Shown here: positions 1 through 10,759 of the stretch, piece by piece
Position numbering within the stretch: the stretch's first letter is position 1
Layout: each line of letters begins with the position of its first letter
Position numbers and translations under genes: made by a program
Assembly (NCBI RefSeq): GCF_921293095.1
Contig: NC_060246.1
Coordinates: 111,208,941-111,272,940, forward strand
Direction of reading: 5' to 3'
DNA from: Ischnura elegans
Taxonomy: Eukaryota; Arthropoda; Insecta; Odonata; Coenagrionidae
DNA length: 64,000 nucleotides
Notes under the pieces: model-generated
What the model was told of the DNA's origin: nothing
Databases searched by the model: none
The model's input: the letters and a program-made list of their open reading frames with translations, nothing else

Positions 1-97
1 CTTTTTTTTTTAATAGCTGTAAACGGCTGGTGTCCTAACACCCCCTGCCACACGCCTTTTAGGCGGCTTGCGGGGTATTATGTAGATGTAGATGTAG
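1..97 (-). repeat. Dispersed retroposon 3' end, copy 1 (repeat A)
   Basis: A poly-T run is followed by a GC-rich block (AACGGCTGGTGTCC... then GGCGGCTTGCGGGGTA) and a TGTAGATGTAGATGTAG run. Related blocks recur near 33.27, 55.44 and 57.10 kb, all in the same orientation and each preceded by T-rich sequence. Read on the minus strand this is a retroposon 3' end followed by an A-tail. Family identity is unknown; the repeated presence is directly visible. Confidence 0.6.
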
Positions 98-935
98 AAT
101 TAACAGACTAACTGTAAGGTTTTTTTAGAACAATAGACCTTACTACATCTTTTTTTGCCGATAAAAAATATCAGACTAGAATTAAGACACATTTAAGGTG
201 TCAATCGTACTGATGAATTCTCTGAAACTCTACTACCAAAAAACACACATTCGGACACCCTTACGGGACCGTTTCAACTGTTTCATATTTTAAATAACAC
301 ATTCAAATGATACACAATGATCACAGACGGAAACAGTATTTTGATCGTTGGACAGGACATCTGAGCTGTGGATCGTGTTGTGTATTTTGCATAAAAAATC
401 ATTAAAGTTAAATTGGGTTTTTATTACTCTCCTATCTGTGACTCTTATTTTCCCCACGAAGTAAAAACCATCAACTGGGTTTATAATTGTTTTAGTTCTA
501 CGACAAATAACTTATGTACCTGAGGATGTCGCCTATGGGACGAAACCGGTCAACGTAGACTAAAAGTTTGAGGAAAAATGTAAAAAATATTTTTAACCCA
601 TTCGAATAACTTAGTCCTCAGACCATTGAGTTTAGCAGTAGAATGAAATGCCCGCTGGACTGTTTTCATCAACAGGTGCTGAGTGTGAAATGCATTCTTT
701 GAAATTCATTGTCACCGTGTGAAGTGAACACCATAGCCAATTTCGATGTTATACTGGCTACAGTCTCACTTGCCGTCATGCAAAATAGCTCCAGATATGC
801 CGAGGTAAGATCAATCGCTCTTTAGAAGGCGGACATGAACGAGTGGCGTAATCGTTCAAAAAGGTTGTGAAGGAGACCATTCCATTGCATGCTGGCGGCG
901 CACGTTTCTCTAGGAAGTAAATGGGGGTTTGTGTT
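98..935. other. No gene recognised
   Basis: Unremarkable AT-rich sequence. I see no transposon ends, no tRNA-like boxes and no reading frame with recognisable protein similarity. Confidence 0.5.
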
Positions 936-939
936 CGCG

Positions 940-1135
940 GGAGGCAGACGCAGAGATGAAAGGGAGCGTGTTGCTATGGGCCGCGAGGGGGGGTTGCTAT
1001 CGCCATCTTCCCTCTCACTCTCGCTCTCTAGGTGAAGGTTGAGAGCGCGCCCTCCTGGAAATCTCATTTGCATACTTATGGAAATGCGGTACACAAAAAA
1101 ACCACTATAAATGAGAGCATAGTCATCTTTACGAA
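940..1135 (+). promoter_or_regulatory. Possible promoter patch: GC-rich block, octamer, TATA
   Basis: A locally GC-rich block (about 940-1060) runs into a perfect octamer ATTTGCAT near 1066 and a TATA-like CTATAAATG near 1104, about 40 bp further on. The order and spacing fit a polymerase II promoter, but no initiator, splice donor or coding sequence follows convincingly. Chance occurrence is quite possible in AT-rich DNA. Confidence 0.25.
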
Positions 1136-1209
1136 TGGAGTATTTATTGTTTAAAACAATTATTTTATTTAAAAATATAAAATTTATGCATATTTTTTTC
1201 TCTTATCGC

Positions 1210-1221
1210 TGCGCATGCGCA
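1210..1221. promoter_or_regulatory. Perfect NRF1-type palindrome
   Basis: TGCGCATGCGCA is an exact match to the YGCGCATGCGCR site bound by NRF1-family factors (erect wing in flies). It lies about 100 bp downstream of the TATA-like sequence. Similar but imperfect cores occur near 13685 and 63458. Binding is inferred from the motif alone. Confidence 0.4.
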
Positions 1222-1407
1222 ACCCCGAAACAAATAGATCAAAACCATGCCATGAATGAATTCTTGTAGCGGAAATATAAATAGCGAGACATAAGTAGTC
1301 CTCCACGGTAAACAGACCAAAAGGACATATTTATTTGCGTAGGTAATTGATCGAGGTATTTCGCTAATTACTCATATGGTAACATGGTCACGTTCAAATG
1401 ATTCACT

Positions 1408-1558
1408 CAGTGGCGGATTCAGGATGGAGATAAGGGGTTTTGGTGGGGGGCCCGGGGGTAATTTCCCATCATTAGGGGGGATCCGAACAAAATAACCATG
1501 TTATTTGTGAAACTTGGATAGCCCAAAGGGGGCTATCCCCTCTCTGGTTCCGCCACTG
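1408..1558. mobile_element. Small hAT-like MITE (degenerate)
   Basis: Ends are CAGTGGCGGATTCAGG on the left and, read from the right, CAGTGGCGGAACCAGAG, so the termini are inverted and hAT-like. The interior holds G-runs and inverted GGATAGCC/GGCTATCC blocks. The flanking octamers (GATTCACT and CCCACACT) share only four bases, so the target duplication is eroded or lost. There is no coding capacity. Confidence 0.6.
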
Positions 1559-1844
1559 CCCACACTGATTTTCAGCAATTAAATAGATTTATAAATATTA
1601 TTTCCTTAGGCAATACGGCATATCGATCTAACGAGGTCTGAAATCATGGTGTTTTGGGTTTTGCAGTAAATCATGAAGGCACATCTTAAATAAATTTTGC
1701 TTTACAAAGAATATCATATTGTTTTACTTTTCCAAAACGTGAAAATTTACACTGCGATCCTTGTGAAGACGGCCAAAGTTTTTGCACATTTGATTAATGA
1801 CTTGTAACTTATAATTTACTTATGTTATAAAAATCAATCGTATC

Positions 1845-2250
1845 ATATAGGTTAATAAAGGTCATTAAAGTGTTGATCGAGCTTAATTTTGCATATATGA
1901 AGATGAATTTAAAGTTTAATTTTTATTAATATTCGTTATTTATTAATAATTTTCATTATTTAATTAATTTAATTGATGTATTAATAATAATTGATTGATT
2001 TATTAATTAAGATACATATTTAAATTTTAATAGTAAAAATTTAAAGATGAATCGCAGTTTTCTCAAGAGTTAATGGAAGTCTTCTGTTTAGGAAATAATT
2101 TGCTTAATTATGAAAAATTCAACGTATTTTAGAGGTTAATAAAGATAATTTAAGGCTTAATGGAGTATAGTTTTCTTATTTTAAATGAACTTGTGGATTG
2201 GGCTCCCCTTCGGCCGCCGTTTTCTCAAGAGCTATTGGACGTCTTCTGCC
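1845..2250. repeat. AT-rich segment with duplicated sub-blocks
   Basis: Positions 1910-2030 are almost pure A/T with many TTAATTAA-type words. A roughly 30-bp block (GTTTTCTCAAGAG ... CTTCTG) occurs at 2057-2086 and again at 2219-2248 with a few mismatches. AGGTTAATAAAG-type words occur near 1850 and 2132. This suggests a degraded internal duplication rather than a gene. Confidence 0.4.
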
Positions 2251-2509
2251 AATGCAAATGGGAGTAAATGGCTTTGATGAACAAGGTGATAAATCTAATG
2301 AATCTTTCGAACAATGAGGGCGATAGCTCGAGTCCAATGATCGGTTACGGAGAGCAGCCTCAAAGCCATCACGGAAGACTAACATTACGGCGAAAGCCGA
2401 CGACCCAATTATGTGACACACGAAGTATCAACTGGAGCGGCTGTTAAGCAAGGCGACCGGCGAGGAATCTCGTGAGGGGGAGTGTATTGCGCAATACATT
2501 CTCATTAGA

Positions 2510-2575
2510 TGACTCACGAATACTACAATAGAGGATTCTCCAGTCGTCCACTGCAATGTGCTGTCATACCCACTG
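2510..2575 (+). repeat. Repeat R3 fragment
   Basis: The block starting ACTACAATAGAGGATTCTCC and continuing with CAGTCGTCCACTGC matches the start of the R3 repeats near 21.0, 31.9, 25.9 (antisense) and 32.6 kb (antisense). It stops where the hAT-like MITE at 2577 begins. Confidence 0.4.
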
Positions 2576-2576
2576 C

Positions 2577-2807
2577 CGGTGGCGTAGCCAGGAATTTGGG
2601 GGGGAGGGGTCCAAAACCACTGGGAGGGGAAATCTTTGAAAAACAGGGTATGTACTAAGTAGAGGGTTTTAAACTAATTTTAACACTTTTCATATTCTAA
2701 AAACCTTCATTTGTTAAAGAAATATTTTGTAACTTAATGATTTTTCAATATTTTGTTTTCTTTTTTGAAAGATAATAATTGTATTTTTATGTTTCGGGGT
2801 TCGGACC
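2577..2807 (-). mobile_element. hAT-like MITE family A, truncated copy
   Basis: Starts GGTGGCGTAGCCAGGAATTT and then runs through a G-run, CCAAAACCACTGG, ACTAATTTTAACAC and AATGATTTTTCAATA. These blocks match, in reverse orientation, the complete element at 16329-16589. The copy ends near the internal TTTCGGGG(T)TCGGACC block and lacks the far terminus. It is a non-coding, 5'/3'-asymmetric relic. Confidence 0.75.
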
Positions 2808-2809
2808 AT

Positions 2810-4255
2810 ATTTTTCAAATCGTGTTAACTTGATTACGGAACGAAAATCTCAGTATTTTCATATTGCGTTCAATGGTTTACTAGACATTGCAGTGCTGCA
2901 TAACGGTTAATTTACGAAAGCGTCCTTGAATTAGACGTCTGCTGATGTAAGATAAAAGTGAATCGATTAGAAATCATTCGTACTCAACCTAAATGTACGC
3001 AAATTACTTCGTCCCTGTTGTGAATTTAGAGTTCTACCCATCAAGTACACGGGTAATGATTGAAAGACTTTTTTTTAAGGAAAAATAGCATGAATAAGTA
3101 GTTAAATGTTGAAGTAACTACCGTGTGTAGACGAAGCAGTTAAATTTCCAAGCGAGGATAATTTGTGATCACACCGTGTGAAAAATGTTGAACAAAAGGT
3201 ATTTAAACTGACGTATTTGCACTGGTTCATATGGTAGAAATTATTCATACTAGAGTTGCGAACCGGAAGCAGTTCTCTGGTGGTTGAATTATTGAATTCC
3301 ATCGCAGCGTTTTTTTCCAGATGCCTCCAGTACTACCGACGGAGGTAGACGAAGACGAGGCATTTTAACTGAGACAATCCAAGGAAGCACAAGTTTTCGG
3401 AGGATACGCAGGTTTTCCTAGCGGTGAGTCGAACACGACTGCCGGCGCCAAGTCCCAAGATCGCGCTATTATATTGATGAGCCGTGTTTTCAGCGAACTG
3501 TAAATGGACAGTGATCGGGCGGTGAGTTTTTATCGGATGATAATCATATCAAACTATAAGTAGGTAAATGGTGGTGGTATTTTTATCATGCGCTATATTT
3601 TTATTTTTGCCGGTAGCAATACATCATTATTAATCGGTTGTGCCATGTGAAAAACTCGGTTTCGGATTCCCAGTTTGCCTTTTTTCAATCAGCTCGGTTT
3701 CGCTTTCTTCTCGAGCCCTTTTCCGTTGGCTGCAAACACGTTTGCCCCCGCCCCTTCCCGTCGGTCCCTACCCCCGACCCAGCCCTCCTCCTTCCAATCA
3801 CTTTCAACTCCTCCCAATCACGTTCCCATCGTCATCTACATCCACAAGCTACCCATAAAGGAACTTCAATAGGTGTGTGGCGGGGGTTGTAAGGACACCA
3901 GCTGTCTAATAAATGAGAAAACAAGTTGCGCGCTGAGTTTATTGAAGCCGACTCTTAGTTTTCCGCGACGATATTTGCAAATGTCTCCATGGCTTCTGGG
4001 TTTCACCGCGTGGGATTTGTCGGTGACGACGATTTCGCGTATATTCCAACCGGCGTCCTCATGTCAAGTGCCTTGAAATATCAAGGCGGCGAACAAAATG
4101 AGCAGAGAGGACGGCCTCCCTCTCCACAACTCGTGGAAGAGGATCATACGAGAAAGACGCGAACCGACCAACCATCTTCCAGTAGACCATCAGAACTGGC
4201 GCCAACATGCCCTATGAAAGTCAACGAAAAAACCTCATCAGGACGCCGCACATTG
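2810..4255. other. No gene recognised; pyrimidine-rich patch
   Basis: About 3700-3850 is rich in C and T on the + strand and opens three overlapping short frames, all of low-complexity Pro/Ser composition. I attribute these to base composition, not coding. Nothing else recognisable. Confidence 0.4.
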
Positions 4256-4261
4256 GGCTGA

Positions 4262-5290
4262 AATCGAATAAACTGGACAGAACATCAAAAAACGTTTTTC
4301 TGAGCACGGAATTTGAAACTTTGCACAGTTGTTGTCGATACATTAGTGCATTTTTTGACGCGAACCATTTTCATAGGTTACCATTATATGGCCTCGAATT
4401 TGTACAAATTCCGCAAATATAGCCCGCGTTGAATTTTTTTTCGAAATTCAGCAACATAATTCACAGTGTCCGGCGATATCTGGTGGAAATGTTTTATATC
4501 CATGAGAATAAAATAAAATGGTAAACTTCCACACAATTTTATATACAAAGTACCGACCCGGTTTCGACACGTAGTGTCATTATCAAGATCGACACGTAGT
4601 GTCATAAAATTGTGTGGAAGTTAACTATTTTATTTTATCCTCATGGAAGTTCAGCAAGTTAATGTTAATGGCACACCTTTTGCAGTGATTCAATAGCAAC
4701 AGAAGTTTACAATATTATTTAACGGTTTATTATTGTTAATTTTCAATAACTTATTTGTAGTATTTACGGTCGATACGACACAAAATGGCGGACCCTATTT
4801 TTCGTCAAAATTTTATGTTCATGTAGGATTATAAAAAGTATCGCCGAGTTACTCGAGATATTTACACCATACATACAACAAAGCCTGTATAGTGTGATAC
4901 CAAGAGGAGAATTCGACCGCCTGCGATGCCGACATTAGATCGATTTTTCGAACGTGCGACGCAGTCCGGAGGTCGCTGCTGGCCACGGGGAATTTTGTGC
5001 TCGACAGATGTTGGAAATTGAATCTTATAAAGACAGAGAATTGTGTAAAACCTATAATATATCAGTGCCACATTTATTTTCCAGGCCACGCAACCTAATT
5101 TATTCACATCCTTGTAATATTTATCGTCGATACGATACAAAATGGTGGACCCTATTTTTCATCGAAATTTTTTGTCAAATAATATGTTCGCGTCAACAAA
5201 TGCACCACTTTATTGGAATAACTGTGCAAAATTTGGAATTCCGTACTTAAAAAAGCCATTTTTGAGGTTTTGTCCAGCTTTTTTTATATC
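4262..5290. repeat. Old repeat complex with inverted and direct copies of one module
   Basis: The block at about 4283-4380 (CACGGAATTTGAAACTTTGC, then GACGCGAACC) is the reverse complement, with mismatches, of about 5180-5262. In addition about 4750-4815 and 5108-5172 are direct copies of each other, sharing GTCGATACGA and ACCCTATTTTTC. A foldback at 4501-4645 sits inside. The arrangement looks like a non-autonomous DNA element with long inverted ends, later invaded. Confidence 0.55.
4501..4645. mobile_element. Foldback with Penelope-like hammerhead motif
   Basis: Two arms of about 40 bp (CATGAGAATAAAATAAAATG... and its inverse ...TATTTTATTTTATCCTCATG) flank a loop. On the minus strand across 4556-4590 the loop reads CTTGATAATGACACTACG then TGTCGAAACCGGGTCGG. 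The GACAC-UAC-GUGUC hairpin directly precedes GAAAC, as stem II does in a hammerhead ribozyme. The palindrome TCGACACGTAGTGTCAT is present twice in tandem. No coding sequence. Confidence 0.6.
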
Positions 5291-5618
5291 AGCCCACTGT
5301 GCGCCGGCTGGAATAGCGGCGAAGCTGCCGTCACCAACATCCTATGCGGCTAAATACTGAATCCATGGGCACATTAATTGAAGCCCTTCATTTTTCGATA
5401 GGAAAACGATTTCCTATTCCAATCCTTTCAGTCAAGTATATATTTTGCCGAAATAATAGATTTTCAGCTAATATTATCATTTCTGTCGCACCTGGAAACA
5501 TAGAATGCCTCTCAGATGATGTTATCCGAGTCAATATCTCAAAGATATCTGTTCATATTTGCTCATGCCAATATAATCCATGTACGTGGCATTCGAACCT
5601 CGGTGGCTCCCAGTCTAA

Positions 5619-5852
5619 AGGCCGTTTTACACGGTACACGGAATTGCGCAATCTGACGTACGTGGGAAGGCGCAATCAAAATTGCGTCGTGTAAAGCGGT
5701 GTATTGCTAGAACTTATGCGAGAATGCGTGGATGCGAGACGGCAAAATAGCCCCTGTTCTACTCTCGTTCATGTATTCGCGCAATTCCACGCCATTCTAG
5801 AAATTAATGCAGCTCTAACCTGCGCAATTCCGTGCCCCGTGTAAAACGGCCT
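5619..5852. mobile_element. PIF/Harbinger-like MITE, copy 1
   Basis: Terminal inverted repeats AGGCCGTTTTACACGG and, at the right end, the inverse of AGGCCGTTTTACACGGGGCA. The 3-bp flanks are TAA on both sides, the TWA target typical of PIF/Harbinger elements. Length is 234 bp, identical to the second copy at 47062-47295. No coding capacity, so mobilisation would have needed a transposase elsewhere. Confidence 0.8.
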
Positions 5853-5855
5853 TAA

Positions 5856-8390
5856 TTCATGTAAAAGCGGTGAATCGCTCTTTGTACGCTCGTCACTTTC
5901 CCTATCATATCAGTATTTTATTTTGACCCCGGAACAAGTCATTCTGCCCCGAGTTCAGTATGCCCAACTCGTAGTCGAGGGACGGCCTGACGAGACGGGA
6001 TGCGTTCATCTCCCGCTCCACCGCCGCCGTCTTCTTTCGACATCGAAATTTTTCCAGTCGATTCCCGATCGTCGCTGCTGCTGAGGGGGAGAAATTATGC
6101 GCCTTCCTAGAGCAACACTCCCTCGGGCCACCCATGCGCTCCTCCATCGTTCCATTTTTGAGCAAGTGAAAGACAAGGAGCTCGGAGACTTGAATGGGAT
6201 GAGTACCAAGCTATTCGCTTGGCCATTAAAGAAATCCATGTATTATCTACAGATGAACCAGTAGCGTCTATACAATATATTTTCGGGTAAGTGGGGCAGG
6301 GCAAGATCGATGAAAGGCTAGGTTATTTTGAATCAGCACACTAGGTGATATTTTTTATTTTATATAAATGTGAAGGTGAATAAATACGAGAAATGATACG
6401 TAGTACTAGTTGGTATATAGGAAATATTACTACAGCTGTAAACGTCGGGTGACAGCTTCAACACTCAAAATTTTTCTGATTTCGGGGGAACGGATCCTCT
6501 GACCCCCTATCATTTACACCCATGATCGTTACTATCTTTACTTCTATTCAGAAATCCTTACGTCACCGGCGGGATTATTGTTATGGATATAATTTTTCCC
6601 CCGTTATGGTTCAGGTTCTATTAGTTCTTACCAATGCCTGATCGCTTTTGACCGGAAATACATACATTTCCCCGGGAAAGCAACTGGAAAGCCTCAGTAT
6701 ATAGAGAGCAAAAACCCAAAGGTTTTTTAACATCATGCCCATTAATACCGGCGGAATATTCTAACCTTCTGCATCTTTCTAAACTTGTCCAGATAATACT
6801 CGTCAAGATTACCTTAATTTAGATCTTTTTCCTGCTTTCGAAGTGCTTTAACTGTTTTGTGCACGTATGTGTCTTTTTTCTTGCCATACCTATATTGTGA
6901 TTTTTATGCCTAGCATAATAGGCAGGCAATCTGGAAATTGTGCTCTAAAATTTTAAGTACTTTCACTGCTATCTACTCTGCTGCAGAATGCATCGTATTG
7001 TATCTTAAGCGTGAATTTTAAGTGCAATCTTCATTCAAGCACTTATTTACTGTGGTATATAGACGTGACAGGAGAAAATAAATAGTAAATACAAATTATA
7101 TTTAATATTACTAAATTTTTATTTCTCCCGTCATGTCCAAAGTGCACAATTTATGAACAGAAACAGTTGAATTAATATTTTTGTTCCTATCCTTTCCAAC
7201 TAATAACCCAAGTTTCTGTTATATGAACTGTATTTGTATGCATTTTTCTACATTTCGCTTTTTTAATACATATAGTTTTCTTGCATTAAAAACTGTGATT
7301 AAGATTGTTCTTTCTGAGGTGAGGTTTTCCCCTTAGCTTCATAAAAATTCCTTAAAAATTTCGCTCCGTTGCTTGTACTTCGCTTATAACGGGAGAGCGA
7401 CGGAAGGGAAGGCGCCTAAGTGACAGGCCAAACAATTCGGTGAGATACCGAGGGTATCTGGGTTTGAAACGGATTCCCAGAACGGATGGCGTGAACGCCA
7501 GTGAAAGGGGAAAGTTTTGTCGTTGAGGCCGTGAGATGAAGAAGTGGATGCACGCTCGAAAGACGCGCTCTCCTGGGGAAGAGGTGGTGTAGCTACGTAG
7601 CGGGGAAAATATAGTGTGGGTGATGCGTGGGAAGATTTGAAAGGTACGATTGCCGGTTGATGCGCTGGAGTACATACACGCTGGGGAAGGCCGTAGGGCC
7701 CGCGGGCGTTCGTGCGCGGCTGCGACGCTTCGTCCCCGAAGGCAAGGGTACTTCACGGAGGAGACCCCAGCCCGTAGAAACTTGAATTTCATTGGTTTTC
7801 AATAATTTCCACAGCGAGACAATGAGAACAGAGAGCTCCATTTATCCTCAATAATTACAATAAAATATTTTCAATCGCGATGAATGGCGTTATAAAGTTA
7901 TCGATGTGGTAGACTACATCATCTCTACTATGATTGTCGGTTATCGACATTATGTATGTCTAATTTAAACGTGAAATTCAGTGCAACTAATTCTTTGGAT
8001 ATACACTTATAATATTCTTCACTCTTCAAAACAATGGAACAGCGTAATGGAGCATTGATTTTTTTAAATTAATTGATCTACCACCAAATTAAATTTATCG
8101 CTCAGCTTTCCGCAGGAGACTGCAACCCTGAAAATTAATGTAATAGAAAAAATTAGCGAAAATTTCATTTTAAACTCTTTATAAAACGAAGCTTGATGGC
8201 TCTTGTGGGTTTATAAAAGAAATGAGCGCATTTTGGACTTTGGAGTCCTGTATGCGTTAATTTCTTTACAGGTCGAGCGGCAGAGATATGTCCTCTTAGG
8301 CTGCGTAACCATACTTAGGCGGAGTGACCTGCCATGTTATCCGATTGCTGAATTTGAGGCTGATATCAGTTATTGGTAAGCTGGAATAAA
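5856..8390. other. No gene recognised
   Basis: The minus strand has one open frame of about 146 codons at 7352-7792, Arg/Ser/Pro-rich and without a recognisable domain. It lies in a locally GC-richer patch where stop codons are rarer, so I do not call it a gene. The remainder is AT-rich with no transposon ends that I could match. Confidence 0.45.
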
Positions 8391-8394
8391 AGTG

Positions 8395-9088
8395 GGGGGA
8401 ATGATGTGTAAATCAGAAAAGTTCGCGGATGATCAGATTTCAGGAATTAATACAAGAAAACCAAGGATATTCGACTTTTTAAAGCCATGCGAGCTAGGAT
8501 TGTGAGACTCAAATTAAATGTAGATGGGCAAAAACTTGAGCAGGTATAGCAATTCACAGCACATTTGAAGAAATCGGATACAGCAGATGGGACATCAGGT
8601 AGAGAACTGCGATAGCAAAGGAGGCGTTCATGAATAGGAAGGAGCTTATGAGGGGATCGTTACATACTAGTTTAAAGAAGAGGCTAAAGAAGAGTTTGAT
8701 CTGGAGTGTAGCTCTCTACGGTGCGGAAACGTGGACTTTTAGGCTGGCGGACATGAAAAGACTGGAGTCGTTCGAGATGTGGGTGTGGAGGAGAATAGAG
8801 AAGGTCAAGTGGACGGAGAGGAGGAGGAACGACGAAGTGCTGGAGATGGTGGGTGAGGAGAGGCAGCATCTATATGATGAGATACGAAGGAGGCGGAAGG
8901 TATGGATGATGCGAGTTCTGAGTGGGAAAGTGATGTTTAAACAATGTTAGAGGGTAGTTTTGGGTGAACGAGGGAGAGAAAGGAAGAGAGTGGTATTTCC
9001 GGATAAAATGAAAGGAAGTGTGCTTTAATTGAAGAGGTAAGTCCATGAAGGGAGAGGACACTGCTAAAATACTTCTTAAATGCTTCAT
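8395..9088 (+). pseudogene. LINE fragment: end of a non-LTR reverse transcriptase
   Basis: Near 8420 the + strand encodes KFADDQIS, matching the [YF]ADD catalytic motif of reverse transcriptases. Further on, LNVDGQKLEQV (near 8515), then AKEAFMNRK, SLIWSVALYGAETWTF and FEMWVWRRIEKVKWTERRR with NDEVLEMVGEERQ appear in the order expected for the C-terminal part of LINE reverse transcriptases of the ETWT/WRRM type. Several frames are needed and stops interrupt the reading, including one right after LEQV. The endonuclease and most of the polymerase are missing, consistent with ordinary 5' truncation at target-primed insertion. I cannot assign the clade with certainty. Confidence 0.85.
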
Positions 9089-10481
9089 TCAAACCTAAAT
9101 TAATCGCTAGAATACAAAGGAAATCAATTATTTCAGGGAGTGAAACGGTGAACTAAGGGATCCGAGCCTGTAATATCAAGATATTTTAGATTGAATTATG
9201 CATTCATCGTTAAAATCGATCTACGTAAGATCGGTACCTAACCGTATTTTAGAAAGAAAACTCTCCCACCCCAACGCCTAACATTACTCCCTTTTTTTAC
9301 TGTTTTGTCAATAATGATATATTTGTGTGTGGCCAAGGAGGATTCCTTACGAGTGTTATTTCTTGTTATTAATTTTGTTTCCCACTGCTGCTTCATCCGA
9401 TTCCTTTGAAAACCGTGGGATGAATTATTTCCGTGCATTTCAGTTGTCAAAGCCCCACTGGCAGTGAAGGTTATTCCTCGTGTGTCACTTCTCCAGCGTT
9501 GAAAAATATTGAGGCGCCGGAGACGGCTCAGGGCCCTGGGGGCGAGCAGCTGGGGGAGCTCTTGGGGAGATCGCGGGACCTCCGATCTCGTATTTTCTTC
9601 CCACAGCTAAGTGTGCTCTCATGCTCGAAAACATTCCCTTGCTGAGTCATGAGAATACCTTCCTGCATGTTGCCAAAATACTCTCGCGGAATCGTATTTC
9701 CTTGCCGTGGGCAGGAGTGGTGCGATTCGGGCCAACGAATGCTTAATATACTTGCTGTTGTTTACGTTATAAAATCCCAACGAATGAATCTATTTATAAA
9801 ATGTTGCTAACTAGGCTGATTAGCAGGAAATAAAGTGCATTACGCTGAACGTTATATCAATTAGTTGATGATTTATATGTCGACTACTGTATTCGTAATT
9901 TTTTATGGTTGTCTCGTAGGCTGGCTTGTGTGGTCTCATTTCTTGAATGCCTGGAAATATACCCGAGTGTGAAGCATCACCTATATTTCACTTTTTCATT
10001 CGAAAATTACGATATCGATCTTTCAGGTAGGTGTTGCTTATTTTCGGAATATCTGCATGATGTAACGTAAGGCTTTTATTGTCCTTCAAGGCTTTATATG
10101 TGCAGAAATCTCCCCAAAGTCATTGTGAATCTTTGTTAGAAATCCACACTTTTGATTTCCAAACTAACCCCAATTTCGACACAGTTGAGATCGAAATGAT
10201 GGCAAACCGCGTAGAAACTTAATCAGTTTTGAAAATTAAAAGGGTGGGTTTAAAAGTGACATGATTCTGTTGGGAAGAATAGCCATTTTGATTCTTATTC
10301 CGTTGAAATTCGCTCCATTCCGTCAGTGTTCAATTTGAAGGCTATACCGTGATCTAAAGGGATACACTGTATAAGGTCTCCGGCTTAACTCTGTGGATCC
10401 ATAATATAGGGAAATAAAATTTACTTTGAAAACTCCACAATGGATATAGATTTGCCCTGAACGTTGTATCGATATTATTGT
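9089..10481. other. No gene recognised
   Basis: Moderately AT-rich, with a short GC-rich patch near 9510-9600. No terminal repeats, tRNA-like boxes or protein similarity that I can support. Confidence 0.45.
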
Positions 10482-10489
10482 GTCATTTA

Positions 10490-10749
10490 CAGGGGTGCCG
10501 ACTTACAAAAAATATTGGGGGGGCCCAAACCGGGGATCTGCCCCAGGAAATTTTATAAGTAGTGAGTGTTTAGTTTTTTAAGCATTTTAGAAGAGTCATA
10601 TGATCAGCATTAGAACCCTGATAACACAAATCTCGATACCTGGACACTCCGGGGAAAATCGACAAGCCTGATACATTTTTTCGTCACACCCATCACCAAT
10701 TTTTGAGGGGGCTCGGCCCCCCTCAGGCCCCATGGAGTCGGCGCCACTG
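10490..10749. mobile_element. Intact hAT-like MITE with perfect target duplication
   Basis: Left end CAGGGGTGCCGACTTAC; right end, inverted, CAGTGGCGCCGACTCCATG. The octamer GTCATTTA is repeated exactly at 10482-10489 and 10750-10757, the 8-bp duplication diagnostic of hAT-type insertion. At 260 bp it is non-autonomous. Conservation of both ends and the duplication suggests a younger insertion than the others. Confidence 0.9.
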
Positions 10750-10759
10750 GTCATTTATC

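Noticed and set aside
7352..7792. 146-codon minus-strand open frame
   Set aside because: Arg/Ser/Pro-rich, no recognised domain, no promoter or splice support, and located in a GC-richer patch where long frames arise by chance.
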